In this document: piece after piece, positions 34,559 through 46,095 of the stretch
How the letters are laid out: each line of letters begins with the position of its first letter
Position numbering within the stretch: position 1 is the stretch's first letter
Source: Pinus tabuliformis
Taxonomy: Eukaryota > Streptophyta > Pinopsida > Pinales > Pinaceae
Length of the DNA: 64,000 nucleotides
Direction of reading: 5' to 3'
Assembly (NCBI GenBank): GCA_031772625.1
Contig: CM062814.1
Span: forward strand, 818,966,757-819,030,756
Made by a program: the position numbers and the translations under genes
The notes under the pieces: model-generated
What the model was told of the DNA's origin: nothing
Seen by the model: the letters and a program-made list of their open reading frames with translations, nothing else
Databases searched by the model: none

Positions 34559-35464
34559 CTACTCCAAGATACCTTTTAAGGTATTCAGGTCCTCCTCCAG
34601 GGGTTGGGGTGGCCAAGCTATCTCCATTGATCTGCCCAGATGAGAACAACCCCAATTTGCTAGGAAATCTGCAACTTTGTTTCCTTCTCTCCGAGCATGG
34701 GAAGTGAGGATATAGTTAAAAGTAGGGATACACTCACTCACTTCCTACACCAGATGCACTATACACCAACTGTGGTTAAGTTTTTCCCATCTTTCTCCCT
34801 AGCTCAGCTTCTTGACAATGTCAGTCACCAGTTTTGAATCCCCTTCAATCACTATCTTTTTGTAACCAGTTCTAATGGTGGTAATGAGGCCTTGTTTGAC
34901 CACATTGAACTCTACCTCATTGTTGCTAGCAAAACCACAGTCCAAAATTAATATAAATCTAGTTCTCTTTTGTGAACCATGAAAGAGACCTCCAAAACCA
35001 GCATTCCCCAGGTTACCTTTAGAGGCTCCATCAAAGCTTAACTTAATGAAGCCATCTGGGGGCAGAAAAGTGTTGGGATGATATGGTAGGGGAAATTAAA
35101 AGTTTCTAGGAGCTCAGAGCTATCATACTAGGGGACAAATTTAGCAGATTTAAAATTCTAGCTTCATGAGGGGCTACCTACCAATCATCCGGATGCCATT
35201 TTTCCGTTATAATTGTCTCACGAATGTTGCGAGTTATGCTAGTACAAACTACTTCCTGAAATTATGCTTTTCTTTAAATATCTTGTTGTTTCTTTCCCTC
35301 CAAATGGCCAACAATAGGAAACCCAGGGCTAGTTCCCAAGCTCGATTTAAAACCAGATTCGAGAATATGCCTTTGCACCATAAGAGGATGGATTCCTTGA
35401 TGCTATGTTGATCTCTTTCCAAGTGACCAAAGAGTTCCCCTATTTTTCTCCATTTTTGGTCTGC
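34559..35464 (-). pseudogene. LINE ORF2 C-terminus: zf-RVT region and RNase H relic
   Basis: On the minus strand, AWELALGFLLLAIWRERNNK (about 35330) matches the conserved 'W...IW.ERN' segment after the RT of plant L1 LINEs. A plant-type RNase H follows: SFDGASKGNLGNAGFGGLFH (first Asp), ASNNEVEFNVVKQGL (Glu), VIEGDSKLVTDIVKKL (Asp) and HARREGNKVADFLANWG (last Asp). Two stops lie near 34740-34800. The RNase H of LINEs and of host RVT_3 proteins look alike, but the zf-RVT neighbour favours a LINE. The upstream RT has been replaced at 35464 by CACTA sequence. Confidence 0.75.
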
Positions 35465-36700
35465 AAATGAGAAATTATAAGACATAATTGCACATATATG
35501 AGTAAACAAATTAATTCCTGGAACAATATATTCATGTGTTAAAAAAATTATTCTAGACAAATTAATACCTAGAACAATCATTGTCAAAATTATGTTTTCC
35601 CTCTTTATTGACTTCCACGTTGGAATGTTATTGTTGATAACAGAAATGGGCCACACCAAGTAGATCTGAGCTCTCCAAATGGATTGACACCGTCATCTGC
35701 TAATGGAAGCCTAAGATTATGAGGTTTTTCTTTAAAATTTGGCCACTTTTCCTCTATATTCCTCAATGCAGATCCATCTGCAAGCATTTGAAGAACATCG
35801 TCTTCACTTCTATTTTTTTCATGGTAATCCATAAGTTGTGCTATGATTTTTCACCTGAAGAATTGTCACAAAAGTGGAATTATGGGAATATAACGACGAC
35901 CCTTGCGAGGCACCTTTTTTGTTACTTTATCAGTTTGATATCTACTCTCATCACATTTTGGGTATTTTTCTTTTGGCGCATGTTCCTTATAATAGAGAAT
36001 ATCATCATTAGGACATGCATGAATATCTTGATACTCCATTCCAATATCTTTCATAATGGCATGTAAATATCGGTATGTACGAGGTAAAACATTTGACGGT
36101 GGTAATATAAATTCACCTAACAATCAACAAGATAGAAAAACAATACTTTTGGTTAATGTACTAAACAATATTAATTATACATATTGCAACCAAATGTTAC
36201 AAATTAATTAAATGATGATCAACGTACTAATAACATTAAAAAAAGGAAACAAATATTGCTTTATCATGTATATAGTACTAATTAATGTCACAAAATATAT
36301 TACATACCTTAGGAGCTGTGTCACACATGTGTTTGACAAAACATTCACCACCTTTAAGTTGACCAACAAAAATACAACAAAGAGAAGAGTTGTTTTTTGA
36401 GCCTTCATAAAGAGGTTCAATTTCCCTCTAAAGTACAGGTTTATCAAAATCACAACCATCGTACTAGTTTCCATCATCATCCATTTCAACATTATTAAAT
36501 GTCTCCTAAATCAATCTATTTGTCCCATCTTCTTCAACTGTGTCATCAACATCATTATCTTCTTCCATAGGATCATTAGCTTGATCCTCAATATTTTCTC
36601 CATGTTCTTGAACAAGTGCTTGCACTACAACCACCTCTTCCTCGTTGAGCAATGCCCTAGGAGGCCCATAATATACAATTACAATCAATAAAGTAATATT
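35465..36700 (-). pseudogene. CACTA (En/Spm) transposase relic, TNP2-like
   Basis: On the minus strand, fragments line up in the order of a TNP2-type transposase. An acidic segment lies at 36688-36506 (EEDNDVDDTVEEDG). Then come LPRTYRYLHAIMKDIGMEYQ and IHACPNDDILYYKEHAP with PKCDESRY (36060-35930), and NFKEKPHNLRLPLADDGVNP with FG (about 35730), and a degraded WPISVINNNIPTWKSIKREN (about 35655), where intact relatives read 'WPV...YNLPPW...K'. These motifs are diagnostic of the Transposase_21 family, which moves CACTA DNA transposons by cut and paste. Frameshifts and a break into LINE sequence at about 35464 show it is dead. No CACTA terminal repeats were found. Confidence 0.85.
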
Positions 36701-38284
36701 AGTATATATAGTGAATATTTAAATGTTGATACAAAAATTTACAAATATAATATAGGAAAACAAAGACAAATACAACTTAGGCGAGAGTGAGAAACAAAGA
36801 CAAGAAATCAATGGTGATGCTTGTGTAATTTATCAAGATTATATTTAAGAATAAGTTGAAAAAATCTAAGAAAGATGTTACTTTTCTTGATATGTAGGAA
36901 GAGGGACAAGTGGTAGGGAACCCACTAAAGACATTAATTTTCATAGGAAACCATTTTTTACTAAGGCATGACATCAATCTCTCCTTCTACACAAAATAGG
37001 GTATTCTTTCTTTTTTACTACTTTGTTGATTTGACCAAAATGTCAAAAACTCACTCCTTTGTACTTACTGGTAAGTGAATATTATATATAGAATAAAAAC
37101 ATTGCGCCTACTTCAAAGAACATTCAAAATGGAATGTTCTACCTTTCATCAGTGATAATGACTTAGATAAATTTGGAAAAATTAACAATTAATGATTTAT
37201 CAAATATTTAATTAATCTACCCTTTTCCTAAAACTATTATAGCTTTGATATTACTTCAAGTTTTCTCACAATTGACAACAAATGAGACCCTTTACTTATC
37301 ACAAAAAGAGACTTTATATAGAGAATTCTTCACTCTATATCACTTGGGCTTGAAAAGTTCATTGTCCCCTAGTAAAACATTTTGAAACACCAAATGCAAA
37401 TCTTGTGTCCCATACTTTTTTCCTTAAAAATGAGAAAGGGTCTCTTTTATGAGTGAAATACAATGTAGTTAAGAACATAAAATTTTAAATGTGAATAATA
37501 TACTTTAAAAACTTATTAATAATGTTCCCTAAAAACCCATTAACCTTTAAATCTGCTAGGTCCTAATTAACCCCCTAAACATACATTAAGCCCATTCCCC
37601 CAAGCCCTTAACCCCTAACCTGTAAACCCTTAAACAATAACCCCTTCTCCCTAAGCCTGTAAACTAATTAACCCCTAACTCGACCTAACACCTTTATTGA
37701 CCCTAACCATAATAATCAAATAATATTTCTCCACATCAAGATGACAAAATATCTTCCAAAAGAATATAAAAATTTATAATAGAAAGACGATACAATTTAC
37801 AATACAAACACATACCATCTAAAATAAAATTTACATATAAAAAATTACAAAAACAATGTGCAATACAAAGACATATAATGAATAAATCACTAATGGATGA
37901 TATCCATACCTGCCTTTAGCATGTCCATAGTCTCTATAATGCCTTTAAAATGTTTTTATTAGAAGTCTCCTTGGTCTCAAGCCCTTGCAATTTCTACAAG
38001 GGGAATAATATTTTCCATCCTCTTAAGCCTTGCATTTCGATCCCACATATCCTTGGCCTCCTTGAGGAATGTTATGTGACATTTTTCCTCACCAAACTTT
38101 TCGTGATGATTTTCTTCAAAAAATAGCCTCAAAATAGGCCTGCAACTTTTCAAAGCAACCGCAAGTAATATAACGATTATGTCGAAGTTATTTTATATTT
38201 GGGCCACACACATACCAATGTATATATATAATATATATTTATTATAATTAATTGTAATAATATATTATATAACTATATATAGTT
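36701..38284. other. AT-rich DNA with degenerate telomere-like block
   Basis: No gene is supported. Bases 37525-37720 are a C-rich/A-rich stretch of CCCTAAA/ACCCCTAAC-like words. TA-rich sequence at 38215-38280 precedes the LINE start. Confidence 0.6.
37525..37720. repeat. Degenerate telomere-like repeats
   Basis: Words such as CCCTAAA, TAACCCCTAAC, AACCCCTT and CCCTAACC recur, all in the C-rich orientation. They recall the plant telomere unit CCCTAAA but with irregular spacing. It could be an old interstitial telomeric tract or subterminal repeats of the nearby CACTA element. Confidence 0.4.
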
Positions 38285-38695
38285 GGAGGAGAGGTTGTTG
38301 TTGAAAATGGGGGAAAAATGAGCACTAGGGTTTTTATCTCATACAAAGTTGAATTCGCTACAATCGAGCTTATTCTTGTTTCTGTTGATCAAAGGAATCT
38401 GCACAATGGGGTATTGTTGCTATGATGGATGTCAAAGGAGGACCGAAGTTCTGTGGGAACAAACCTGGAAGGGATTTGGCTGATTCAAAGTTGTTGGAAA
38501 TATATGATCTATGTAAAGAATGGGGACTCAACTCATGGGTTTTTTATTCCTAGTGGGATCTTTTTCATGCAGGATCTTTTACGCATTCTCCCAGATCCAC
38601 TATTTTTCTTTTGTTTTCTTTCATATTTCATTATGGACGATATTGGAATGGTGATGAATGATGGCATTCTGCTGGGGTTTGGAGTCGACTAGTCC

Positions 38696-40607
38696 ATGGC
38701 ATCAACTAGGCCTATAATGGATCTCATCCCAGTTGTGCCCATGGCATATGAAGATTCCATAGTCCCTAAAGAAAAGCCCATGAAGACGTCGAAGGGGAAA
38801 TAGGGGAATCCTAAATGGATGAAGCTCACAGCAGTCATGGGCTCGGATTCCCCACCTGCACGTCCTCCTCATTTACAGAGGATCTCTGTAGCCATCACGG
38901 ATCTAAAGGTGCACTATGGTTCATGCCCATATGTCGTGGTCGTGCCTGAGACCCCAAAGAAAGTTGAGGCTCCAAATATTGTTGTGAAACCTACGGCTCT
39001 CAATGCCAAGGATCTAGCTGCAGCCGCTAAGACTGCTGCTCCGAAGGCTGCGTTGAAGTCTATCCCCACGATAGCCTGTGGGGTCGCAAAAAAAGCTGAG
39101 AAGGAGCCCGCAGAGACCCCATTGCAATGTGGCGCACCTGATTCTTCTTGACCTTGCCACCTCCAAATGAAATCAGAACCCTCATCACTAGTAAATTATT
39201 TTTGATTTCAAATTTTTATTCAAACCCCTTCGGGGATGTCACTATTGATTTGGGTTCACGCAACAGACTATGTGATGCATTTGAATAATCTTATCTCCCA
39301 TCATTTTGGATATCCTGCTGGATTACAATATCTGATTTTTGGGGGCAGAGCTTTCCAAGATCCCAAACCTCTCACAGAATACAATATTTTATCTGTGTCT
39401 AATATAATACTCAATCTAAGGCTGATAGGTGGTGCAGTAGATTACAGCAAAACAAATAATATAGGAGGAGGATTTGGGAGCAGTTCAACCAAAAACACAT
39501 AAACACATCAGAAGCATAAAAATGGAGGACTTTCTTTCAAGAACATCCTCTAAGGGAAAAATACACCTTTAGCAACAACAAAGCAACCTGAAACCGAACC
39601 CATTCCATATATTGTGGAGCAATTGAATCAAATACCAGAATTAAACATAGATATACCAGAAACATATGAGCATTGTAATGTTTTGGAAAAAAAAAGCTAT
39701 TATTTATCGATTCAACTATTACTGGCCAAAACTCACTGAGCTCTTTCACTGGATTTTCAAAAACTAGACTACTCAGTGTGATATTCACCTCTATTCTAAG
39801 GGGTTTTTCATTGTAAATTTCCCTTCAACAGAGGCTAGAGACATCATATTACAAGAAGGACCATGTTTCTGGGGATCCACGAGTCTATTCATCACACCAT
39901 GGTTTCTGGAATTTAATGCAAATACTATGGTTGTATCCAGGATGCTAGTTTGGGTTCATATGCACAACCTCCCATTACATCTTTAGAACCAGCAAGTCCT
40001 TGTAGGCATCGACAACACCATTGGGCGATACATTAAAACGGACACACAAACACTATAGGAAAGAATTTTCACATTCGCATGAATATGTGTGGAAGTAGAT
40101 CTCTGCAAAGGCTTGCCACACCACATTCAACTCAAGCGCGAACAATGGTACTGGACACAGATACTTGATTATGAAAATATAGCATTTAGATGCAAAAACT
40201 GTCGGCAAACAGGACACCTTCAAAATGTGTGTCCTGAAGCCAAAAGAGATACCCGAAGAAATAAGAAAGTAGGGAAACAGGCCAAGGGATGGCAATTTTC
40301 CCCACCAGGCTCTGATGAGGAGGAGGAAGTTGATGTGGAACATCTCATACCCAACAAGGACAATCAGATGAACAAAGAATCATAAGCACAAGAATTACAT
40401 CCACAATCTTTGATGGACTCACAGCCAGTAAAGATACCAGGCACAATGGATACGAGTGGATCCAAATGACTACATACATCAAACAAATCTAATTCTAGTA
40501 AAGAAAACCCTCGACCTGAGGCTGACACTTCGCTTGCACTTGTATCTTCGATGTCGACTCAAGGGGAGTGGTGCATGGTTGAAAAGAAAAAAGGGAGAAA
40601 ATCATGA
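38696..40607 (+). pseudogene. LINE ORF1 with ubiquitin-like domain, DUF4283 and CCHC zinc knuckle
   Basis: Starts at ATG 38696 (MASTRPIMDLIPVVPMAYED). The same frame carries an Ala/Lys-rich segment (38940-39110), a 76-codon ubiquitin-like domain (39206-39433), a Gly/Ser linker and IPYIVEQLNQIPELNIDIPE. A nine-A run near 39690 shifts frame into a DUF4283-type RNA-binding segment (FNYYWPKLTELFHWIF, GFFIVNFPSTEARDIILQEG). The CCHC knuckle CKNCRQTGHLQNVC (40195-40236) follows, and the ORF ends GEWCMVEKKKGRKS, a usual plant L1 ORF1 end. ORF1 proteins coat LINE RNA. In-frame stops include TAA 39500, TAA near 39550 and several later, so this copy is dead. Stop TGA 39203 lies immediately before the ubiquitin-like domain. 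Confidence 0.85.
39206..39433 (+). other. Ubiquitin-like domain inside LINE ORF1
   Basis: Exactly 76 codons, collinear with ubiquitin without gaps: it opens FQIFIQTPSG (MQIFVKTLTG in ubiquitin), has GLQYLIFGGRAFQDPKPL (DQQRLIFAGKQLEDGRTL), EYNI, and ends LNLRLIGG (LVLRLRGG). Ile44, Gly47, Tyr59 and Gly75-Gly76 are kept. None of the seven ubiquitin lysines is kept: positions 6, 11, 27, 29, 33, 48 and 63 read Q, M, N, L, H, R and S. No stop occurs inside the domain. It continues into more ORF1 after Gly-Gly. Confidence 0.88.
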
Positions 40608-40742
40608 TTTTTCTCCCCATATGTACATTATTTTTTGCAATTTCTGATCAGCAGTCATTGACTGGCACATGAATGTGTCACAACATCTACAACATGTAAT
40701 TTTGTTCTCATTAATAAAATTACAAATTTTTTCCTGGGAAAA

Positions 40743-40749
<7 letters not shown>

Positions 40750-40781
<32 letters not shown>

Positions 40782-40900
40782 ATATATATTAATTATATAA
40801 TATAATATTAATAAATATGTTATTGATTTTAATATTAATATAGCCTAATTATATATTAATAATATTATATATAATTATAATATTAATCTTATATTTATTG
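40750..40900. repeat. (TA)n microsatellite and AT-rich tract
   Basis: TA repeats directly follow the LINE 3' A-run (about 40750-40790) and grade into irregular AATATTA sequence. Confidence 0.9.
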
Positions 40901-41219
40901 TAATTAGTTAAACTCAATGTAAAGTGGTCTTAAATTAGACGTTATCCAATGAAAAGAAGCCATTAATGGTGGAGTTGGCCGTTATCCAACTATTCCCTAG
41001 AATTTATTTGATATTGAACCAAATGTCGAATATTCGATGGTACAAGAACCCCCATTGTATATTCGATGGTAAAGGAACTCCTGTAGGATATTCGACGACT
41101 CTCGAGATTTAAAAATAAAAATAAAAAATACATTTAACTTTCGACAATTTTTCTGATTTTATCCCTTTCGTCAGATTCCATCGTCGGATATTTCACCCAT
41201 GTCTATTACTGCCCCTTTT

Positions 41220-44200
41220 CACAATATTGTGAAGGAAGGAGTGGCACACTTCTCTATCTTATTCAACTAATATTCTAGAGCCACTCTTGTGACTATATTA
41301 AAGATAGCCTCTCTATTTCTAACCTTTGTTAATTAGGACCAAAATCAACAGCTTATGGTGGAAATCTCAAAGGATGACCTTCAAGGCATCCTCCACAATT
41401 TTCAACAGGATAAAAGTTTGAGCCTGGATGGCCTCCTAGTGGAATTCTACATACATTGTTTTGATTTTCTATGGAAGGATCTTGTCAATATTGTAGAATA
41501 CTCTAGGACTTTAGGACAAAAATTGGAAATCTTTAACTCCACTTTCATTTCATTGATCCCAAAGTTGGATACGTCAACCTCCTTTGAGAAATTCAATCCT
41601 ATCTTGTTATGCAACTCACTCTATAAGATTATCTCTAAGCTTATTACATGGAGGTTAAAAGTTATTGTTTCAAATAGCATCTCGCTTGAACAATTTGGCT
41701 TTTTGCATGAAAAACAAATTCATGAGGAAATAAATGTCACTTAGATAGGCCTTCATTCCATCCACACTAAGCACCAAAAGTTTGTTGTCATTAAAGTGGA
41801 CCTCTCTAAGCCATTTAATCATGTCATCTTTCTTTATATCATATTTTTTTTTATCTACCTTGGATTTTTCCATAAATTTGTCACTTTGATCATGAGTTGT
41901 ATCTCATTTTCCTCTCTCATGATTTTAATCAACAGGGAAACCTAATTTTTCTTTTAATGCGTAGAGGGGGCTCAAACAGGGTTGCCTTGTTGGTGGCAAA
42001 AGGAATCATTCAATTAATTCAAGATTCCATCTCCTATTTCAGGATAAAAGATATAGTTCATCAAATCTACTTTCTACATCTCACATTTTCTCCTTGTGGT
42101 TGAAATTTTAATTTTCAGCGGAAAATTTTAAGCATGGAAATCTATCTCAAATTATATAAACCTTGGCAAATCTTGCTAGTCCCTAATATGAAAACTACAC
42201 AATTTTTGGTGATATGCTTATAAAAATTTTCAAATTATTAATGATTTTATATAGTCTTTATAATTTTTTTGTGATTTTTAAGGTAAAATAATTACATTCA
42301 ATAAAATTTGGATAGATCATTTTTAGAAAAAATGGAAATTAGCAAATATTTGTTTTGGAAAAAGCATGGAAATTGAGTCCATCTATGAAAAAATTTCACT
42401 AAAATTTTCCTAAATTTCTATGATGGTATTCTTCATTATTTTGGACATCTAAAGGACCTATTGTCCTTGTTCTTCGAGGCCATGGATATGAGTTTTAATA
42501 GTACCAAATCTTCCATGTTCTCTTAGGGCATGTTAAATTTGGACATTTCTTATATCTCTAATCAGATTTCCATCCCAACAATGGATATTGCCTCTGGCTT
42601 CAAGCATATGGGTTTCTTCTTAAATCAAAATTGTAATAAAAATACTTATTAACATTAGCTTTAGGCAAAAATTAAAAATAAAATTCACATATGGTGTCAT
42701 AAAGGGATCTTTAGGGATGACAAAAATTAGTTTTAGTAAAAGTGGTTCTTGAAGCCATCCTAGTCTACTAGATCTCTCTGGCTTGGACTCCTATAGATAT
42801 TTTAGGGAAAATTCGTCATGAATCCATTAGATTTTTATGAGCGAATTGTGAGGGGAAAAAGGCCCATGGTTCTAGCCTCTTGGAAAATGTTGGCAAAACC
42901 GAAGCTATTGGGTGGTTAGGGGTTGAATATTTTTGTTTTTGTTTTCCAAGGATTTGGATGCAAAGAGAATCTAGAGATTAATACAAGGCTATGGTTTGTG
43001 GGCCTAGTTTATAAAATAATAATAATAATAATAAATAAATAAAGACTACTTCCCCCTCATTTCTACACTAGTTTAAATTTGAGACTAGGAAAAAATATCG
43101 ACAAATGATTCTATCATCTAGAAAGCTATAATCCAAGCTTTCCTCTTTATTGGAAAATGGTTGATTTGGAAAATTGAGGATGGCTGATAGGTCTACTAGG
43201 AAAGGGCCCTTAGGTTTGTTTTCAAATCAACGTCTCCTCCCTCCTCCACTTATTCAAAAATTAAATAAAGATGTCATTCAATTATCTCAATCATATTTTG
43301 AGGCATAGCTTCACTATGGGTATCACTCATTGGTTGCACAATAAGGATTTACTTCTGGTCAACCACATTGCTCAAGTTTAGGAATCCTACATCAATTCTC
43401 TACAAAATTCATTTGTCCTCCTGATGAATCATGTGGAACAACTCATCTAGTCCCTAACCCATCAGGTGAATACACTCCAAAATTGGGATATATCTCACTT
43501 GCACAATAATTGGATCTTGATCTGACTCCTTGGTGGGGAAAAAATTTGGAAGATTTTTTTTCCATTAAAAACAAAACTTTCCATGTGGTTGTTAATTCAT
43601 AACAAATACATGACCTATGATATTCTACAAAAATGGTCATTTCGGGGTCCAAATAAATGTTGTTTAAACTACTAGGTGGAAGAAACAAACTATCACATTT
43701 TGCTTTCTCACCTTTTTGCAAGAAAGGTTTGGAAGGAAATTCAAATACTCACCATAAGCTCTTTTCTTTGGCAAGGAGATATTATTGAATTGACTCGTTT
43801 CTCCTTGACTTAAGAAATTTCAAGCTCTCCCTTTCTTGGTTTCTTTGGATGTTTGGTTGGGTTGGAATCACTCCCTTTTCAAGGATTGGTAGTCCAAACT
43901 TTGGTGTTTTGGATGTTGGCTCCTATTTGGTAGAATTGTCTTCTTCTCACTTAGATGCATCTCCCCACATAGCCCCAAATTTGCCTTGAGGATTTTTTTG
44001 ATGTTGCAACACAAGGTTCCCCTTCAATGGGGGGTGTCAGAAGCATTATATACCTCACTAAATCTCACTCCATTTCTTTCGTGACTGGTTTGGGTCCCTC
44101 TACAAATTATTTTTGAGCTTTATAGTATTTAAACCCTTCTTTAGTTAGCAAAAGAGAATGACCTACAATCCATACAAATTTTTGGGGATTCTCAAGTTGT

Positions 44201-44737
44201 TATTTTTAGATGAAGGATATTTACTAGCTCACCAACTATTCTCTATAGCCTCTTTTCAAGAATATCACATTTATCTACTCCTTTTTGTCATATTTATGTT
44301 AATCACATTTATAGGGATCATAACGAAAAAGTTGATGTGTTATCTAAAGTTAGTGTGGCATTGGACAAAGGTCGTTGGAAGACGAAGGAAATTTCACAAG
44401 CCTCCTTTTAAGGATATATTCATGACTCTTGGCTATAATTTGTCCTAGTTTGGCCTCTTTTATCGTATTATTGCATTATTTTCAAGATATCCTCTTCTTT
44501 CATTTTATGGCAACTGTGTATAGAATTTTTTCGTTCATACCCTTAAGATTTTTTGAGATAATTTTTGTTTTGTGTGTGGATACTTTGATGTTTTGATTAT
44601 ATGCATTGTAAAATAGAGCTGTACAACTCTATTTTTGGACTCCTCCTAGTGGTGCCAATAGGCAATTGGAATGCAAGGTGCCATCTACAAATGCAATTTT
44701 GTTTCTTATAATGGAATTTTCCTTGGTAAAAAAAAAT
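41220..44737 (+). mobile_element. Second LINE relic, ORF2 and 3' end
   Basis: Recognisable RT starts near 41355, and the copy ends with a TGGAATTTTCCTTGGT-type tail and nine A's at 44728-44736. It is 5'-truncated. The region 42115-42420 looks unlike LINE coding sequence and may be a small insertion. A short AAT repeat lies at 43013-43042. Confidence 0.75.
41355..44450 (+). pseudogene. LINE ORF2 reverse transcriptase relic
   Basis: The clean stretch 41355-41744 carries non-LTR RT motifs: STFISLIPKLDTSTSFEKFN, PILLCNSLYKIISKLI, RLK and ISLEQFGFLHEKQIHE (the 'QSAF..GRQI' block). Next comes FVVIKVDLSKPFNHV (about 41780), which matches the 'KvDlsKAYD' motif with the second Asp replaced by Asn. 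Downstream, frames keep changing. VLASWKMLAKPKLLGG (about 42870) corresponds to the 'W...C.PK..GGLG' segment after the RT. No full-length frame survives, so no protein is possible. Whether it belongs to the same family as the ORF1 relic at 38696 is unknown. Confidence 0.75.
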
Positions 44738-45875
44738 TATTGGAATTCAATAAACTTAGATCCAGAAGATAAAGATCTAAATAATTCTACTCACAAAAGC
44801 CTCCATTAAGATATTATATGGCTCTTTTTAATTTTTACTAGATTCATTCTAAATGACAAATTTAAAAAGTTGCTTTGATGGTAAAAACATATGCATCTAC
44901 AATTGCTTTTATTTTGAATGATTGGGAAGAATTTGTTATCCTAACCATCCATATTCAATTCCAGCATGTGCAATGTTGAGCTTATATAGATTACATTACT
45001 TTAATAGCTTTGAGCCTTGTTAAATAACCTCAAGTCTTGAAAAATATCTTACTCTTACATATGGACTAGAGAATCGGATACTTAATTACTAGAAAAAAAA
45101 GATACATAATTTAAAATAATATAAAATATAACATAACCTATATTAAATATGCTATACACAAATGTAAAAAGAAGTAAATAAACAAAAAAAAATTATTCTA
45201 CTATCTTATTAATGATGACTTAAATACAAAGGAGGATGATTTTTGGTCTTTCTTCATTTAAATCCTATTACAAAGACCTTCCTAAGTTTAATACGTTTAT
45301 TATCTCTGCCCATTTAGGTATGTTATTAATATGTTTTAAATTGCTTAAGATAATATAACAATGTTGAATATATAAAATATAGACGTGAAAACAACTTTGA
45401 CAATCTTATCAATAATGTCTTAGATATAAGGAAATTTGACTTGTTTTGGTTTTGCATATATAATTATATGGATTGTCTCTAAATAAGTTTTCCAATATTC
45501 CAGTTCATCATGCAAATATCATTGTCAAAAACCCCAAGCATATGGTTTTAAAGGTGTTATAAACACCAAATTTTTGCGATAGATCATGAAGTGAGTTAGC
45601 AAGTACATGCATATAGTCAATATGATTTTCTTTCCATAAAATTAGTGATTTACTATGTAGATGGTTGTATCGCTAATTAAAACATTTAGGAATAGTAGGA
45701 ATCCTTTTTCTTCAATCTTCTTAATAAAATTAGCATTTTGGGAAGGTGGGAATCCATTTTTTTCAATCCTCATGGGAAAGTGAATGTGATTAAATTTGTT
45801 GTTTGGGTGGTTTAGAATTTTTTTTGGTGTCATTAATAGATATTATTCAACAAAATCATCTCTTAGTGACGAACT
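44738..45875. other. AT-rich DNA, nothing recognisable
   Basis: No ORF, repeat family or RNA gene could be supported. Confidence 0.6.
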
Positions 45876-46065
45876 TGTTAGACAGCTAATCTTGAAGATA
45901 AAGGTTCGGTTAGTTTGTGTTAGGGTGATTGGTTATTAGAGTCCAAGAAGACCTGGAAACTAATTCAACTCTTTCATGTATGTATTAATATATACACATT
46001 GTACATCATTGATCAAAATCAATTAACATACAATTTATTTGGTTTCAAATATCGTGTGTTTTACA
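45876..46065 (+). repeat. 5' LTR of element I (~190 bp)
   Basis: TGTTAGACAGCTAATC... to ...GTGTGTTTTACA. The right end could instead be 46082, because TACAGTGGT occurs twice. Confidence 0.75.
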
Positions 46066-46083
46066 GTGGTGTGTATTCTACAG

Positions 46084-46095
46084 TGGTATGAGAGC
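46084..46095 (+). promoter_or_regulatory. Primer binding site of element I
   Basis: TGGTATGAGAGC, one base different from the initiator-Met site TGGTATCAGAGC. Confidence 0.65.

Larger units (their letters stand above)
38285..40740 (+). mobile_element. LINE relic containing ORF1 only, with 3' tail
   Basis: A 5' untranslated stretch (38285-38695, starting GTTGGAGGAGAGG just after TA-rich DNA) leads into ORF1. ORF1 stops at 40607 and is followed by only about 130 bases ending AATAAAATTACAAATTTTTTC and an A-run, a LINE-like 3' end that resembles 44690-44736. No ORF2 is present. The flanks on both sides are TA-rich (AATAATATAT at both ends), so a target-site duplication is possible but cannot be proved. 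Confidence 0.7.

Noticed and set aside
36777..36977. Antisense ORF upstream of the CACTA relic as a possible transposase N-terminus
   Set aside because: I could not match it to any transposase N-terminal motif.
37525..37720. True telomere end
   Set aside because: Units are irregular and degenerate, and non-telomeric transposons lie on both sides.
44158..44448. 96-codon forward ORF
   Set aside because: Inside the decayed LINE ORF2 tail; no conserved motif in this frame.
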